Origin: Bradyrhizobium sp. WSM1743 | GTDB lineage: Bacteria > Pseudomonadota > Alphaproteobacteria > Rhizobiales > Xanthobacteraceae | DNA length: 64,000 nucleotides | NCBI RefSeq assembly: GCF_000473065.1 | Contig: NZ_AXAZ01000035.1 | Span: 1-64,000, forward strand | Direction of reading: 5' to 3' | Part shown: piece after piece, positions 26,782 through 36,339 of the stretch | Position numbering within the stretch: the stretch's first letter is position 1 | How the letters are laid out: each line of letters starts with the position of its first letter | Notes under the pieces: generated by a model | The model's database searches: none | What the model was told of the DNA's origin: nothing | Seen by the model: only the letters and a program-made list of their open reading frames with translations | Made by a program: the position numbers and the translations under genes

Positions 26782-27957
26782 CTATTTGACGAAGAGTTTG
26801 CGCGGCGTCGACGTCAAGGGCTCGTGTCCGCCGTCGGTAACAGCCAAGGATTGGGTGATCGTGATTCCCACATTGTCCAGCCAAAGTCCTGGCATCATGT
26901 GGAAGACCATACCGGTCTGAAGAACAGTTTCATCGCCCTTGCGCAGACTTGCAGTGCGCTCACCGACCGCAGGTGGAAATCCAACTCCGATTGAATAGCC
27001 GAGCCTTGCCTCCTTTTCAAATCCATGGCGTGCGAGCGTCCGCCGAAAGACTCCTTCGATCTCCGAGGCTGTCCGGCCAGGTTTGACACTCTCGAGAGTC
27101 GTATTCAAAGCCTCGACCACCACGTCCGCAAGTTTCTGATAGCTGGGGGCAGGCTTGCCGAGCGAGACCGTGCGACTGAGGACGACCTGATAGCGATGTC
27201 GTACTCCCGAAAGTTCAAGATTCAGTATGGTTGAAGGTGCGAGCGGCTCGTCCGTCCAATGAGCATGCGGCGCGATTACACGCTCACCAATACAAATATT
27301 GGGCGGCGAACAGCTGTAGGATCCGCCAAACTCGGGCGTGCCCGAAATCATCTGGTGGTAGGCGGCAGCTGCGACATCGCATTCGCGCACACCAGGCTCG
27401 ACTGTATTGACAGTCCTCTCCATCATGGCGTCCGCGATCCTGCCGGCTTGGCGCATGATAGAAATCTCAGCCGGGCTTTTCACAATCCGGATCCAGTTGA
27501 CAAGGAGGTCGGCATCTACAAACTCGGCCAGTGGCAGCGCTCGGACAAGATCTGCATGTGCACGCGCGGAGTAGTAATAGCCCCCCATCTCCACACCGAT
27601 TTTCGCTTTCTCGCCGCCCAACTCCTTTGCAACGTCAGCCACGAAATCGTACGGCGACAGGGTCGATTGTACGTAACGGTCGGGGTAGGCCCGTATGTTG
27701 CCGTCGGCAAGATAAGTCGTCATCAAGGCTGAGATGCGGTCCATAAACCGTCCCACCCAGATAGGCTCATCGTGATTTAGCGCCACGATCACCATCTGCG
27801 GAGTATAGAACGAGAAGGCGTTGTAGCCGGTCACGTAGTTCTGGTTCGGCGGCTCCGAGAGGAGAAGGATATCAATTCCTCTCTTCGACATCTCCTTCTT
27901 TACAGCCACCACGCGTGCCGCGAACTCGGCCCGCTCAAAATGCAATTCTTTCTTCAT
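26782..27957 (-). CDS. M24-family hydrolase, ectoine hydrolase (DoeA/EutD)-like
   Basis: A 391-aa protein with the creatinase N-terminal domain and pita-bread C-terminal domain. Metal ligands of aminopeptidase P/prolidase are replaced (NLELSG and VVLSRT where the metalloenzymes have D-x-G and S-D-x-TR), so it belongs to the metal-free creatinase/ectoine-hydrolase branch. E248 in NLELSG sits where the catalytic Glu of EutD is reported; segments IGVEMGGYYYSA, DADLLVNWIRIVKSP, SIGVGFPPAVGERTASL and the C-terminus PRKLFVK are strongly reminiscent of DoeA/EutD, which opens the ectoine ring to N-acetyl-diaminobutyrate. GGAGTG precedes the ATG. Assignment to ectoine itself is an inference; other cyclic amidines or lactams are possible. 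Confidence 0.8.
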   Translation of the reverse strand: MKKELHFERAEFAARVVAVKKEMSKRGIDILLLSEPPNQNYVTGYNAFSFYTPQMVIVALNHDEPIWVGRFMDRISALMTTYLADGNIRAYPDRYVQSTLSPYDFVADVAKELGGEKAKIGVEMGGYYYSARAHADLVRALPLAEFVDADLLVNWIRIVKSPAEISIMRQAGRIADAMMERTVNTVEPGVRECDVAAAAYHQMISGTPEFGGSYSCSPPNICIGERVIAPHAHWTDEPLAPSTILNLELSGVRHRYQVVLSRTVSLGKPAPSYQKLADVVVEALNTTLESVKPGRTASEIEGVFRRTLARHGFEKEARLGYSIGVGFPPAVGERTASLRKGDETVLQTGMVFHMMPGLWLDNVGITITQSLAVTDGGHEPLTSTPRKLFVK

Positions 27958-28213
27958 TATGAATCACTCCGGGTGTTAATTGTGATCAGTTGCTGCGCAA
28001 GTCTTCTGCAGGAAGATGGATCGATAACGATCTGTTGCCGTACGCGCTTTCGCTGAGTGCACGAGATGGCAGACACCGAGGCATCCGGCCGGTTGAATGA
28101 CGCGTTCTTGCGTAACCAGCATGCGAGGCATTGTACCAGCCCGCGGAAATCCTGTGTCTGCACCAGCCCGTTTCGTGTGCCCTCATTGTCCGCGTCCGCA
28201 AACAACAGCAAGC

Positions 28214-28915
28214 TCAGGCGAGAGACGCCATCGCCATCCGGCAAAAGCCCGCGATATCGTAAACAGGCAGCTTTACGATGCGCCGAATTGCTGGTGCGAC
28301 AATCGGGAATCCCGCACATTCGAACAGGATTGCAGCGATCTCCGGGTGTGATGCGCGAAGCCGCGCGATGCAGGCAGCAACATCTGCTTCCATGGCGGCA
28401 ACGTCGGTCGGCGGCGCCGGACGCTTCAACTCGTCGCGCCAGTACTTGCCGCCCTCGACCCCGCCAATTACGATTCTCGCCCGTTCGTCCGGATCATCGA
28501 TTCCGAGCAGATCCTCGCTGCAATGCGTAGAATCATAGGTCAGGACTGCAATTTTGGCTTGCGGCGCCAGCTGGCGAAGCAGCGCCGGCAAGTAGAGCAG
28601 GCTCGACATTAGCACAGGCACGTTTACGGAGGCAGCGACCGCCGGCTGATGCCGGACAGAGAAGCCACAGGTGGAACTGATCGCGACGGCACCTCGGTCG
28701 ACCAGCCGTCGGGCAGCCGCAATGTAGGCCGACTCGAGCGACGGGTCGCCTCGTACGACATTCTCCACCCAAGCCCCCGGGACAGTTTCCAAGATGGTTG
28801 GGAAGTCGAAAGTGGCCGAACTCAGCATTGAACCGGACGGCGGCACGGGCGGCGTAGCCCCTGGCGCTACTCCGCGTTCAAGTTGCAGGATTCCGAGAGA
28901 TCGTTGTGATGTCAT
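28214..28915 (-). CDS. Asp/Glu-racemase superfamily protein
   Basis: A 233-aa member of the aspartate/glutamate racemase superfamily, which also holds hydantoin racemase, maleate isomerase and arylmalonate decarboxylase. Both candidate catalytic cysteines are present: C83 in SSTCGFSV and C200 in FECAGFP. The ATG at 28915 is chosen from the longer frame (to 29077) because the family core starts at MTSQRSLGILQLE; the preceding sequence looks non-coding. With two cysteines a racemase is favoured over a decarboxylase. Ectoine clusters carry EutA of the same superfamily next to EutD, as this gene lies next to the M24 gene. Substrate unknown. Confidence 0.75.
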   Translation of the reverse strand: MTSQRSLGILQLERGVAPGATPPVPPSGSMLSSATFDFPTILETVPGAWVENVVRGDPSLESAYIAAARRLVDRGAVAISSTCGFSVRHQPAVAASVNVPVLMSSLLYLPALLRQLAPQAKIAVLTYDSTHCSEDLLGIDDPDERARIVIGGVEGGKYWRDELKRPAPPTDVAAMEADVAACIARLRASHPEIAAILFECAGFPIVAPAIRRIVKLPVYDIAGFCRMAMASLA

Positions 28916-29400
28916 GGACAAAACCTTAGCTGCGCTCAGGAGCCGAATTCCCCTAATGTAGGTCGAGAAATGGCCGAATTCCTGCATTTCATAGGGGACA
29001 ACGCGACAACAACCGCATTCAGCTCTGGCATCGTACGCTGCGCTCGCGCCCCATGCAGTTAAAAGGTCCGATAACATTCATGCGGGTCCCACTGGAGCAG
29101 CTTACTCGAGTTGAACCGCTGCAGGGCTTCCCCGTGCATTGAATTGCCAAGCACCGCGTCAAGTTTTTCTCACTCGGGCAGGTGTTCCGCTCCAGGAACG
29201 ACGTGCTCAACATCCTTGCTTCCAAAGAGGTCGCACATCGTTGATCTCGGCCGCGGACGGATCGGCAGTGACTTGGGCCAGACCGTCACGCCAACAGCGG
29301 CACCGCTGTAACAACTGGAAAGACTTAGCAGCCAATCGGGCCACGATGCCCCGCCCCGCCCGAACGGCTCAGCGGACAACCTGTCGCCGTCGCTTTACGC
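28916..29400. other. Intergenic, nothing recognised
   Basis: About 485 bp between the racemase-like and enolase-superfamily genes. Short frames only; no motif recognised. Confidence 0.4.
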
Positions 29401-30624
29401 TCACCAATCGACGATCGTGCCATCCTCCAGCACAGCCGATCGTGTGTGCATCACTTCGGGCTTGAATGGATGGCGCGCGGCCGCCGCCTCGTTGATCTCC
29501 ACGCCCAGACCCGGCGCGATCGGCACCTCCCAGAAACTACCAGTCCGCTTCAGGGGCGTAGTCACCACGTCGTCGTACCACGGCACCGCGCCGCTCATTT
29601 CTTCTTGAATGACAAAGTTCGGGGTGGAAACATCGAAGTGCAATGCTGCGATGCCCGCAAGCGGGCCGTTCGGGTTGTGCGGCGCAACGCCCATGAAGGC
29701 GTGCTCGGCCGCGGCGGCTATTCGCTTGCCTTCCAGTATCCCGCCCACGTGGTTCAAGTCGGGCTGTATGACGTGGACGGCCTTCGCGGCAAACAGCGGT
29801 TCAAATTCCTTGAATCCCACCAAACGCTCGCCGGTCGCGATCGGACAGCCGGCTCGCTCGGTCACTTGCCGCATCGCCTCAGTATCGCCCGGTTGCACCG
29901 GCTCCTCGCAGAACATCGGTCGGTACGGTGTTAGCTCCTCGATGAACTGCAGCGCCGCTCCGACTGAGGCGGGTCGGCCATGGAAATCAACCATGATCTC
30001 CACGTTGTCACCTACGGCTTCGCGCAGCGTTTCCATCAACAGCCCGACCTGGCGACGCTCCGGGATGCGCGCAGTGAAATGACCGTACGGGATGAACACC
30101 ACTTTCAGTGCGTCATAGCCCCGCGAAACCACTTGACGCGCCTTGTCGCGCAGAGCCCCGCGGTCGAAGGTCTCATAGACGGATCTCATGTCGCCCAGCC
30201 CAAGATGAGTGTATATACGCACCTTGTTGCGAGCCTGACCTCCCAACAGTCGCCATACCGGCAGCCCGACGCTCTTGCCAAAAATGTCCCATAGCGCGTG
30301 CTCAATCCCGCTGATCGCGGTCGCGCCAATGATACCAAGGCGATAGTAACTGTGCTTGTTCAGGATACGCAGGCACTGCTCGATGTCGCGCGGATCACGG
30401 CCAAGCAGCAGAGCCTCGAGATCCTCTACCGCGCCGCAGACCGCGCGCGTCTTCCAATTCAGGCTTGCCTCGCCCCAGCCATACAGGCCGTCCTGATCTG
30501 TCATGACTTTGACGAAGATCCAGTTGCGCATCTCCGCATTCACGACGAGCGTGCGTATTCCCGTGATACGAATCGGCACATCCGGCGCCCGCGCCGGTAC
30601 CACAAAGGATTGCATCTCGGTCAT
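29401..30624 (-). CDS. Enolase-superfamily dehydratase, D-galactonate-dehydratase-like
   Basis: A mandelate racemase/muconate lactonising-type enzyme (407 aa from the ATG at 30624, which has GAGGAG 7 bases upstream). Counting from an upstream in-frame start 9 codons earlier, the Mg ligands are D222, E249 and E275, H224 in VDFHGR and H325 in APHNPNGP are the acid/base pair of the galactonate-dehydratase (DgoD) group, which removes water from sugar acids to give 2-keto-3-deoxy acids. It is on the same strand as the neighbouring transaminase and racemase-like genes. Together with the IlvD-type dehydratase at 16-18 kb it gives the region two unrelated sugar-acid dehydratases. The exact sugar acid is not readable. 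Confidence 0.85.
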   Translation of the reverse strand: MTEMQSFVVPARAPDVPIRITGIRTLVVNAEMRNWIFVKVMTDQDGLYGWGEASLNWKTRAVCGAVEDLEALLLGRDPRDIEQCLRILNKHSYYRLGIIGATAISGIEHALWDIFGKSVGLPVWRLLGGQARNKVRIYTHLGLGDMRSVYETFDRGALRDKARQVVSRGYDALKVVFIPYGHFTARIPERRQVGLLMETLREAVGDNVEIMVDFHGRPASVGAALQFIEELTPYRPMFCEEPVQPGDTEAMRQVTERAGCPIATGERLVGFKEFEPLFAAKAVHVIQPDLNHVGGILEGKRIAAAAEHAFMGVAPHNPNGPLAGIAALHFDVSTPNFVIQEEMSGAVPWYDDVVTTPLKRTGSFWEVPIAPGLGVEINEAAAARHPFKPEVMHTRSAVLEDGTIVDW

Positions 30625-30890
30625 TCGACTCTCCTCCTCGGCCAGACACATGACGCAGAGCGGAGACGCGTCATGTGAGCCCAGCTAATTGCCTTCCCCT
30701 GCCCCTTTGTAGAGGGGCTCCAGCATTCCCGTCGCCAGGCAATGGAATACATGGGTATGACTGCAGCAGCTCAGCGACGCCAACAGATAGAAGGGCGCCC
30801 GAATGGGTGTCCACGCAAAGAGCATCACATTGCCCGGCTAATGATAGATCCGCACCGGCACGCAAAAGGCCAATTTCAAGCGGTCGGTGA

Positions 30891-32276
30891 TTACCTTGCA
30901 AGCTCGTCCATTACCTGTTTCGTCGCTCGATACGCGAGCTCAACAATCTCATCGATTTCAGATTCGGAAACGACCAGCGGTGGCGCAAAACCCAGAATGT
31001 CTCCGTGCGGCATTGCTCGCGCAATAAGTCCGCGATCCCGGGCAGCCTTCGAAATGCGGGCCCCCACCTTGAGCTCTGCATCAAATCGCCGCTTTGTCTG
31101 GCGGTCGGCAACGAACTCGATGGCCCCGAGCAAGCCCACGCCTCTCACCTCTCCGACAATTTCCAACTGCGCAAACCGCTCTTTGAGCCGCTTCTGGAAG
31201 TGCGAGCCGACGGTCCTCGCGCGCTCGCTCAGCCGCTCCTTCTCCACAATGTCGAGGACTGCGTTTGCTGCAGCGGCCGCGATCGGATGGCCAGAGTACG
31301 TATATCCATGCGAAAAAGCTCCAACGCGATCGGCAGCTTCCTCCATGACACCATACACCCTCTCGCCAACGATCGCTGCCGACAGAGGCACGTAGCCGGA
31401 TGTCAGGCCTTTCGCGACTGTCACCAGATCCGGCTCCATCCCATACAAGGTGCTGCCGAAATCCGCACCAGTTCGGCCGAAACCGCAAATCACTTCATCT
31501 GCGATGAGGAGGACGTCATAGCGCCTCAGGACCGCTTGAATTTCGCGCCAGTAACCGGCAGGCGGCGGCGTAATGCCTCCTGTACCCAAGACAGGTTCGG
31601 CAATGAATGCGCCGACCGTCTCCGGCCCCTCTCGAAGGATCAGCTTTTCAAGTTCGTCTGCGCGTCGGCGGGAAAACGCCTCCTCTGTTTCCCCGAGCTC
31701 GGCACCCCAATAATGGTGCGGTGTACCGGTATGCAATATGCCCGGAAATGGAAGGTCCATATGATCATGGTAGAACGACATGCCGGTCATCGAACCGGAG
31801 ATGACCGAGCAGCCATGGTAGCCGCGCTCGCGCGAGATAATCTTCTTCTTCCTGGGCTGGCCGCGAAGATTGTTGTAGTACCAGACGAGCTTGGCCTGTG
31901 TTTCGTTGGCATCCGATCCGGAGAGCCCGTAAAACACCTTGCTCGGCTTGCCTGGCGCCATCCGCACGAGACGATCTGAAAGCGCTGCGAGCTCCTCGGT
32001 CGTATGCGCAGCATAAGTGTGGTAGTATGCCAGCTTGTAAGCCTGCCGTGCGATGGCCTCGGCCACCTCGGTGCGACCATATCCAATGTTGACGCAGTAC
32101 AAACCAGCAAAACCGTCGATGTAGGTGTGTCCCAGCGCATCTTCGATACGGATGCCCTTCCCTCCCGTAATGATCGTAGGATCGCCTGTTTTACCGGTGG
32201 CGAATTCCTTGAGCTGGGTGAAAGGATGCAGGACAGTGGCGCGATCTTGTTCAGCAATGGTTTTGATATCGTTCAT
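30891..32276 (-). CDS. Class III aminotransferase
   Basis: PLP-dependent omega-amino-acid:2-oxoacid aminotransferase (461 aa). K289 in VTVAKGLTSGYVPLSA binds PLP, D260 in LIADEVICGFGRTG contacts the pyridine nitrogen, and SGSDANETQAKL and RGYHGCSV complete the site. The ATG at 32276 has AGGAG upstream and starts inside the end of the aldehyde dehydrogenase gene region (12 bp downstream of its stop codon start), so the longer frame to 32384 is not used. The two genes form a tight transaminase-dehydrogenase pair, which typically turns an amine into an acid via a semialdehyde, as in GABA, beta-alanine, putrescine or diaminobutyrate breakdown. Confidence 0.92.
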   Translation of the reverse strand: MNDIKTIAEQDRATVLHPFTQLKEFATGKTGDPTIITGGKGIRIEDALGHTYIDGFAGLYCVNIGYGRTEVAEAIARQAYKLAYYHTYAAHTTEELAALSDRLVRMAPGKPSKVFYGLSGSDANETQAKLVWYYNNLRGQPRKKKIISRERGYHGCSVISGSMTGMSFYHDHMDLPFPGILHTGTPHHYWGAELGETEEAFSRRRADELEKLILREGPETVGAFIAEPVLGTGGITPPPAGYWREIQAVLRRYDVLLIADEVICGFGRTGADFGSTLYGMEPDLVTVAKGLTSGYVPLSAAIVGERVYGVMEEAADRVGAFSHGYTYSGHPIAAAAANAVLDIVEKERLSERARTVGSHFQKRLKERFAQLEIVGEVRGVGLLGAIEFVADRQTKRRFDAELKVGARISKAARDRGLIARAMPHGDILGFAPPLVVSESEIDEIVELAYRATKQVMDELAR

Positions 32277-32287
32277 ATCTTCTTCTC

Positions 32288-33796
32288 CTAAGCCGCCAAG
32301 TCGCCGAAGCAGACGTATTTCTGTTCCATGTATTCCGCTAATCCGTGCCGAGAACCTTCGCGGCCAAGGCCGGATTGCTTCCACCCGCCAAACGGAATAG
32401 GCGGCCCTGTAAACGATGCTGTATTGATGCCGAGCATGCCGTACTCAAGTTGCTCAGAGAGCCTTAGCGCTCGACGCAGGCTGTCCGTGTAGACGTACCC
32501 GGCCAAGCCCATTTCGCTCGCATTTGCTCGAGCGACAGCTTCGTCTTCAGAATCAAACGCCAGGACGGCAGCCACCGGGCCAAATGTTTCCTCCTGCGCA
32601 ATGAGCATGTCTTCGCTGACATCACTAAGCAGCGTCGGAGCGACGAAATTCGGACCCAGGCCGCCGTCTGGCTTCGCGGAAACGATGCGGGCACCTTTTG
32701 TCCTCGCATCATCAATCTGCAACCTGCATTTGTTGGCCACTGACAACCTTGTCATTGGACCAATCTCCGTTGCTGGATCGAGGCCGTGCCCCACTTTGAG
32801 TCGGACAATTGCCGCGGCAAAAGCCTCGACAAAGGCATCATAGACGCCCCGCTGCACGTAGATGCGGTTAGCCGCCAGGCAGTCCTGACCGGACGTAGCA
32901 AATTTTGCAGCCATTGCGCCTTTGACAGCCTTGCCGAGATTAACGTCGTCAAAGACGAGGAAGGGGGCGTGCCCACCCAGTTCGAGCGAAACCTTCTTTA
33001 CCGTTGCAGCGGCCCCTTCCAGAAGCAGGCGACCCACGTGCGTTGAGCCAGTGAACGAAAGAGCGCGCGTCCTCGGATCGCGCAGCAGAGGCGCGGAAAG
33101 CTCGACGGGATTACCGACCAGAACCTGAAGCACACCGCGCGGGACTCCAGCTTCCTCAGCCAGCCTGGCCACAGCAAGAGCAGACAGCGGGGTTTCAGGC
33201 GCCGGCTTCACAATCATTGGACAACCAGCCGCCAGGGCAGCTCCAGCCTTTCGCGTAATCATGGCGACCGGAAAATTCCAGGGCGTGATCGCGGCTGTGA
33301 CACCGATCGGCTGCATGCGCACCTGGAGGAGATTCGCAGCCTTGTGGCTCGGAATCGTCTCGCCATAAGCGCGCTCCCCCTCGGCTGCGAACCACTCGAG
33401 AAACCCGGCACCGTATGCGATTTCGTGGCGCGCTTCAGCCAGCGGCTTGCCCTGTTCGCTGGTAATCAGGACAGCAAGCTCCTCGGAATGATGGAGCATC
33501 AACCTTGCCCAGGACCGGAGGATCTCTCCCCGTTTTGCTGGCAGGAGCTCTCGCCAGCCGGGGAACGCTCGTTCGGCCGCCGCAATTGCCAGCTCCATAT
33601 CTGCGGAACTGCAATGAGCTACATCGGCTATTTCCTCTCCAGTAGCCGGATCGACCACAGGGTCCCTCTGCCCGCCTGCAACCCAGCAACCGTCGATCAG
33701 CGCAGCGCCCGCGACAAAGTCGCGGCGCTGCAAGTTTCGCAGGTAGTTCGCAGCGATACCGGCCGAATGCGCAGGCAGAACACTCTGAAAGGTCAT
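32288..33796 (-). CDS. NAD(P)-dependent semialdehyde dehydrogenase, GabD-like
   Basis: Aldehyde dehydrogenase (502 aa) of the succinate-semialdehyde type. The catalytic C306 is in SGQDCLAANRIYVQ (most relatives have GQTC), the general base is E272 in LELGGHAPFLVF, and TPWNFP (171-176) is the nucleotide-site motif. It is the first gene of a pair with the class III aminotransferase. In this context it could oxidise succinate, aspartate, malonate or 2-oxoglutarate semialdehyde. Ectoine degraders carry an analogous ssd-atf pair and arabinonate degraders an analogous 2-oxoglutarate-semialdehyde dehydrogenase, so both readings of the cluster are open. Confidence 0.92.
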   Translation of the reverse strand: MTFQSVLPAHSAGIAANYLRNLQRRDFVAGAALIDGCWVAGGQRDPVVDPATGEEIADVAHCSSADMELAIAAAERAFPGWRELLPAKRGEILRSWARLMLHHSEELAVLITSEQGKPLAEARHEIAYGAGFLEWFAAEGERAYGETIPSHKAANLLQVRMQPIGVTAAITPWNFPVAMITRKAGAALAAGCPMIVKPAPETPLSALAVARLAEEAGVPRGVLQVLVGNPVELSAPLLRDPRTRALSFTGSTHVGRLLLEGAAATVKKVSLELGGHAPFLVFDDVNLGKAVKGAMAAKFATSGQDCLAANRIYVQRGVYDAFVEAFAAAIVRLKVGHGLDPATEIGPMTRLSVANKCRLQIDDARTKGARIVSAKPDGGLGPNFVAPTLLSDVSEDMLIAQEETFGPVAAVLAFDSEDEAVARANASEMGLAGYVYTDSLRRALRLSEQLEYGMLGINTASFTGPPIPFGGWKQSGLGREGSRHGLAEYMEQKYVCFGDLAA

Positions 33797-34334
33797 TTGA
33801 AAGTCCCAAGGCTCCCTTGTTGGATCGGCGCCATTCTCATCGTATCGTTATCGTCCACACATTCGCGTTGCATTTCCCTGTTGCAGGGATGATTTCCTGC
33901 ATCTCAGAACCTTCTTTCGTTAGATTTCATCGCAAAGCGCGGGTCCTTATCCAATAATCGCAAGCGGTCGACAGAAATGCTTCTGATCACCATTCCCCCA
34001 GCGGAACCGGGTAGACTGCGCCAGTGAGACGATGTCGGGTTCTGTTGACCGGTGACGACTGGATTGTCAGATGAACCCGCGAATGAAGTGGGCTAGCGGC
34101 TTTCGCGCGCATGAATGACGGCGGTGCAGGAAGCCGCTCAACTGGTTAGCCGGTGACGCATTTCGACAGAGCGAACCGCATCAGCCGCGACAGCTTTCTG
34201 GGAGCAGGAGGTATACGCAAGCGATGAAGAGTGCGGAGGCAACTCGCGCTCCTTGACCCTGCCGTTTGCCATGCTCGATCTGATCTGACGTATGCACGTG
34301 GCGCGTCAGAAGCGCTTCGAATGCCTGGAGATAA
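33797..34334. other. Intergenic, promoter region of the dehydrogenase-transaminase pair
   Basis: About 540 bp. No coding remnant, terminator or clear operator recognised. Confidence 0.4.
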
Positions 34335-34847
34335 TCAGGCATTATCACCCAGGAGTTGCCGATACTGGCCTCTGAAGTAGATCAATGGATTTCTCTGCCT
34401 GTCCCAATCAACCGGACTCATCTCCTCGACCTTGCCGATTATCATAAAGTGGTCGCCGAGTTCGTGTTCCGAGTGTAGTGAGCAATCCAACCACATGAGT
34501 GTCTTGGCGATTACTGCCTTGCCACCTTGATCGGTGGCCCAGTCGACATGTTTCCCCTTCTCCGAGCCGGACTTTGCAAAGGCGTCTGAGACGGCCTGCT
34601 GTTCTTCGGCAAGCACATTGACGGTAAAACGGCGAGACAGACGGATGCCGGGCCAGCTCTTCGACGTCTTCATCACGCAGAAGGACACGAGAGGTGGGTT
34701 CAGCGAGACGCTGTAAAACGACTGGCATGTAAAACCGGTCGGCATGTTGTCAACCATCCCCGAAATGACAGTAATTCCCGAGGCGAAGCGGCCAAGCGCG
34801 TACCGAAGCGCCTGTGAGTCGATTGTCGAAACTTCGGACTGCTTCAT
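34335..34847 (-). CDS. Flavin reductase (HpaC/NtaB-like)
   Basis: NAD(P)H:flavin oxidoreductase that supplies reduced FMN/FAD to a two-component monooxygenase. The 170-aa form from the ATG at 34847 has the normal family length and begins just before the conserved LRYALGRFASGITVI; GFTCQSFYSVSLNPPLVSFC is the flavin-binding segment and GDHFMIIGKVEEM follows. An ATG at 34961, overlapping the monooxygenase gene, would add 38 residues; the 284-aa frame from 35186 is not credible. It is directly downstream of the LLM monooxygenase gene on the same strand, so the two very likely work together. Confidence 0.85.
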   Translation of the reverse strand: MKQSEVSTIDSQALRYALGRFASGITVISGMVDNMPTGFTCQSFYSVSLNPPLVSFCVMKTSKSWPGIRLSRRFTVNVLAEEQQAVSDAFAKSGSEKGKHVDWATDQGGKAVIAKTLMWLDCSLHSEHELGDHFMIIGKVEEMSPVDWDRQRNPLIYFRGQYRQLLGDNA

Positions 34848-34950
34848 TGCGACCGTACCCTGCTCCATTGATCTCATGCGTACGCCGGCCGGCTCGGCGG
34901 CGTCCAATTTTGGGCCAGCACTTCCGGCAGCGCACCGGATGACGTTGTCA

Positions 34951-36267
34951 TTACGATGCATCGCGGGCAACTCCCAGGTGTTCACGCAAGGTGCGTCCGG
35001 CGTATTCAGCTCGAAACACGCCACGCTCCTGCAGAATCGGCACCACCTGATCCAGGAACTCGAAAAGCCCGCCAGGCACGTGTGACGGTGAAACATTGAA
35101 ACCGTCACATGCACCGCTGCTGAACCATTCAGTAAGATCGGCCGCGATCTCTTCCGGCGTGCCAGCAACGATTCGCTGCTGTCCAAGCGCCATTTCCTGG
35201 CAGAGCCTTCTTACAGTCCATTTGGATGCGACCGCCTTTTCCGCAATTGGTCTGGCCGAACTTGTAACGGCGGATTCGACGAAAGATGCAGGAAGAGTAT
35301 CCTCAAGATCGTACTTCGAGATGTCCTTGAACTGAATGATCAATCTTCCCATCTCTTTGATGGGATCGGCTATCGAGCGTAACAACTCGAGCTTCTCTTC
35401 AACCTCTTTCTTCGTTGCCGCAACGACAGGCTGAATGCCCGGAATGACCTTGATCGACTCTTCGCTACGCCCGTGCTTGGCCGCTGTTTGCCGAACGAGT
35501 TGTCTCTGCTGGATCGAGGCAGCCTTTTCCAGCGGAACCGTGTAAACCGCGTCCGCGAACTTGGCCGCAAGTTCAACGCCCGGGCCCGATTCGCCCGCCT
35601 GAAAGATTGCCGGCCTGCCTTGCGGCGATCTGGTGGCCGTCAGCGGTCCTTCCACTTGGAAGAACTTGCCGCGGTGATGCAAAGCACGCACTTTAGTCGG
35701 ATCGAAGAAGATCCCGGACTTCTTATCATAAACGAACGCATCGCGATCCCAGCTATTCCAAAGGCCCTGGACAACTGTGACAAATTCTTCTGCCCGTTCG
35801 TAGCGTTCACTGTGCGAAATGGGCTCTGACAAACCGAAATTTGCTCCCTCGGTCTGCCGGTACGATGGAACGACATTCCATGCTGCCCGGCCTCCGGTTA
35901 TGTGATCGAGCGAGGCATATAGGCGGGCAACATGAAATGGCTGCTGGTAACTGGTCGAGCATGTCGCAACTAGTCCAATCCTGCTGGTCAGGACAGCAAT
36001 AGCAGCCATCGTGGTCAGTGGCTCGAGGGTAATGTTATCGTGGCCGCGGCCGAGCGCTCCCTTTGGGCGATCGTCCATCGAAGTCGCTGCGAGATTGTCC
36101 GCCAAAAAGACGAAATCGAGTTTTGCGGCTTCCGCTTTCTTCGCCAGTTCCGCATAAAACGAAATCGATTCCTGGACGGTTGGATCGACGTCAGGGTGCC
36201 GCCAGGCGGATGCGTTATAGCCAAGCCCCCGGATTGACGCTCCGATACTCATCATTCCTTTTGACAT
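34951..36267 (-). CDS. FMN-dependent LLM monooxygenase, NtaA/SnaA/DszA-like
   Basis: Luciferase-like monooxygenase (438 aa) of the subgroup that includes nitrilotriacetate (NtaA), EDTA (EmoA), pristinamycin (SnaA) and dibenzothiophene sulfone (DszA) monooxygenases. These use reduced FMN and oxygen to cleave C-N or C-S bonds. Typical segments are FVFLADNLAA, EPLTTMAAIAVLTSRIGL, TCSTSYQQPFHVARLYASLD, GRAAWNVVPS and IFQAGESGPG. GGGAG precedes the ATG by 6 bases. Its reductase partner is encoded downstream. Upstream, 72 bp away on the same strand, is a DUF2817 gene. The presence of aspA and a transaminase nearby suggests a nitrogenous substrate, but this is inference. Confidence 0.9.
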   Translation of the reverse strand: MSKGMMSIGASIRGLGYNASAWRHPDVDPTVQESISFYAELAKKAEAAKLDFVFLADNLAATSMDDRPKGALGRGHDNITLEPLTTMAAIAVLTSRIGLVATCSTSYQQPFHVARLYASLDHITGGRAAWNVVPSYRQTEGANFGLSEPISHSERYERAEEFVTVVQGLWNSWDRDAFVYDKKSGIFFDPTKVRALHHRGKFFQVEGPLTATRSPQGRPAIFQAGESGPGVELAAKFADAVYTVPLEKAASIQQRQLVRQTAAKHGRSEESIKVIPGIQPVVAATKKEVEEKLELLRSIADPIKEMGRLIIQFKDISKYDLEDTLPASFVESAVTSSARPIAEKAVASKWTVRRLCQEMALGQQRIVAGTPEEIAADLTEWFSSGACDGFNVSPSHVPGGLFEFLDQVVPILQERGVFRAEYAGRTLREHLGVARDAS

Positions 36268-36339
36268 TGAATTCTCCCTTTTGGGCTATTCTCTAAGAGT
36301 CCGTTCTGCAAGGGCGTGGCCAGTCGGGCCAGCCCGCCC

